DNA from: Rhodospirillaceae bacterium
Lineage (GTDB): Bacteria > Pseudomonadota > Alphaproteobacteria > SP197
Direction: 5' to 3'
Length of the DNA stretch: 6,710 bases
NCBI GenBank assembly: GCA_018700655.1
Contig: JABIUG010000028.1
Location: 1-6,710 of the forward strand
The position numbers and the translations under genes are program-made. Every line of letters begins with the position of its first letter. The stretch's first letter is position 1. A model generated the notes under the pieces. The model saw nothing but the letters and a program-made list of their open reading frames with translations, did not search any database and was not told the DNA's origin. Positions 6,706 through 6,710 of the stretch are shown piece by piece.

Positions 6706-6710
6706 CGGAT

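Noticed and set aside
6650..6710. Classical rho-independent terminator
   Set aside because: The hairpins are present but neither is followed by a T-run within the window, so they are recorded as repeats only.

Overview
The window looks like a GC-rich proteobacterial chromosome, most likely an alphaproteobacterium of Rhodospirillales type. This rests on base composition, protein flavour and an imperfect palindromic intergenic repeat at the right end; it is inference, because no rRNA or other phylogenetic marker is present.

Left part, minus strand (about 1-3650): a tightly packed operon read right to left, acoA - acoB - acoC - M24-type peptidase gene. The first three genes encode E1-alpha, E1-beta and the E2/hydrolase component of an acetoin-dehydrogenase-type 2-oxoacid dehydrogenase complex. 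The acoA-acoB gap is 12 nt, acoB and acoC overlap by 4 nt, and the peptidase ATG lies 3 nt after the acoC stop, in the same frame. The peptidase gene runs off the left edge, leaving only its creatinase-like N-terminal domain. E1 would use thiamine diphosphate to cleave acetoin (or a related compound) and pass the acetyl unit to the lipoyl arm of AcoC. An E3 (lipoamide dehydrogenase) is needed to reoxidise the lipoyl group and is not in view; nor are acoX or an AcoR-type regulator.

Middle (3651-3865): a 215-nt divergent intergenic region between acoA and the rightward gene. It has an AT-rich island and a 9-bp direct repeat spaced 40 bp apart. No confident promoter or sigma-54 site could be assigned.

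Right part, plus strand (3866-6628): one gene for a large polytopic DUF2339 membrane protein of about 920 residues, split by two apparent single-base frameshifts, near 5037 and near 6230. The shifts compensate each other, so the C-terminus returns to the original frame. This is either a recent pseudogene or two sequence errors.

Right edge (6626-6710): a roughly 64-nt imperfect palindrome that begins inside the DUF2339 stop codon, followed by a second small hairpin that repeats its AGAGC core. It looks like a dispersed palindromic element and may also end transcription. I see no CRISPR array, tRNA, rRNA, transposase or clearly new multi-gene system. The most unusual points are the peptidase coupled to the acetoin-dehydrogenase operon, the doubly shifted DUF2339 gene and the palindromic element fused to its stop codon.
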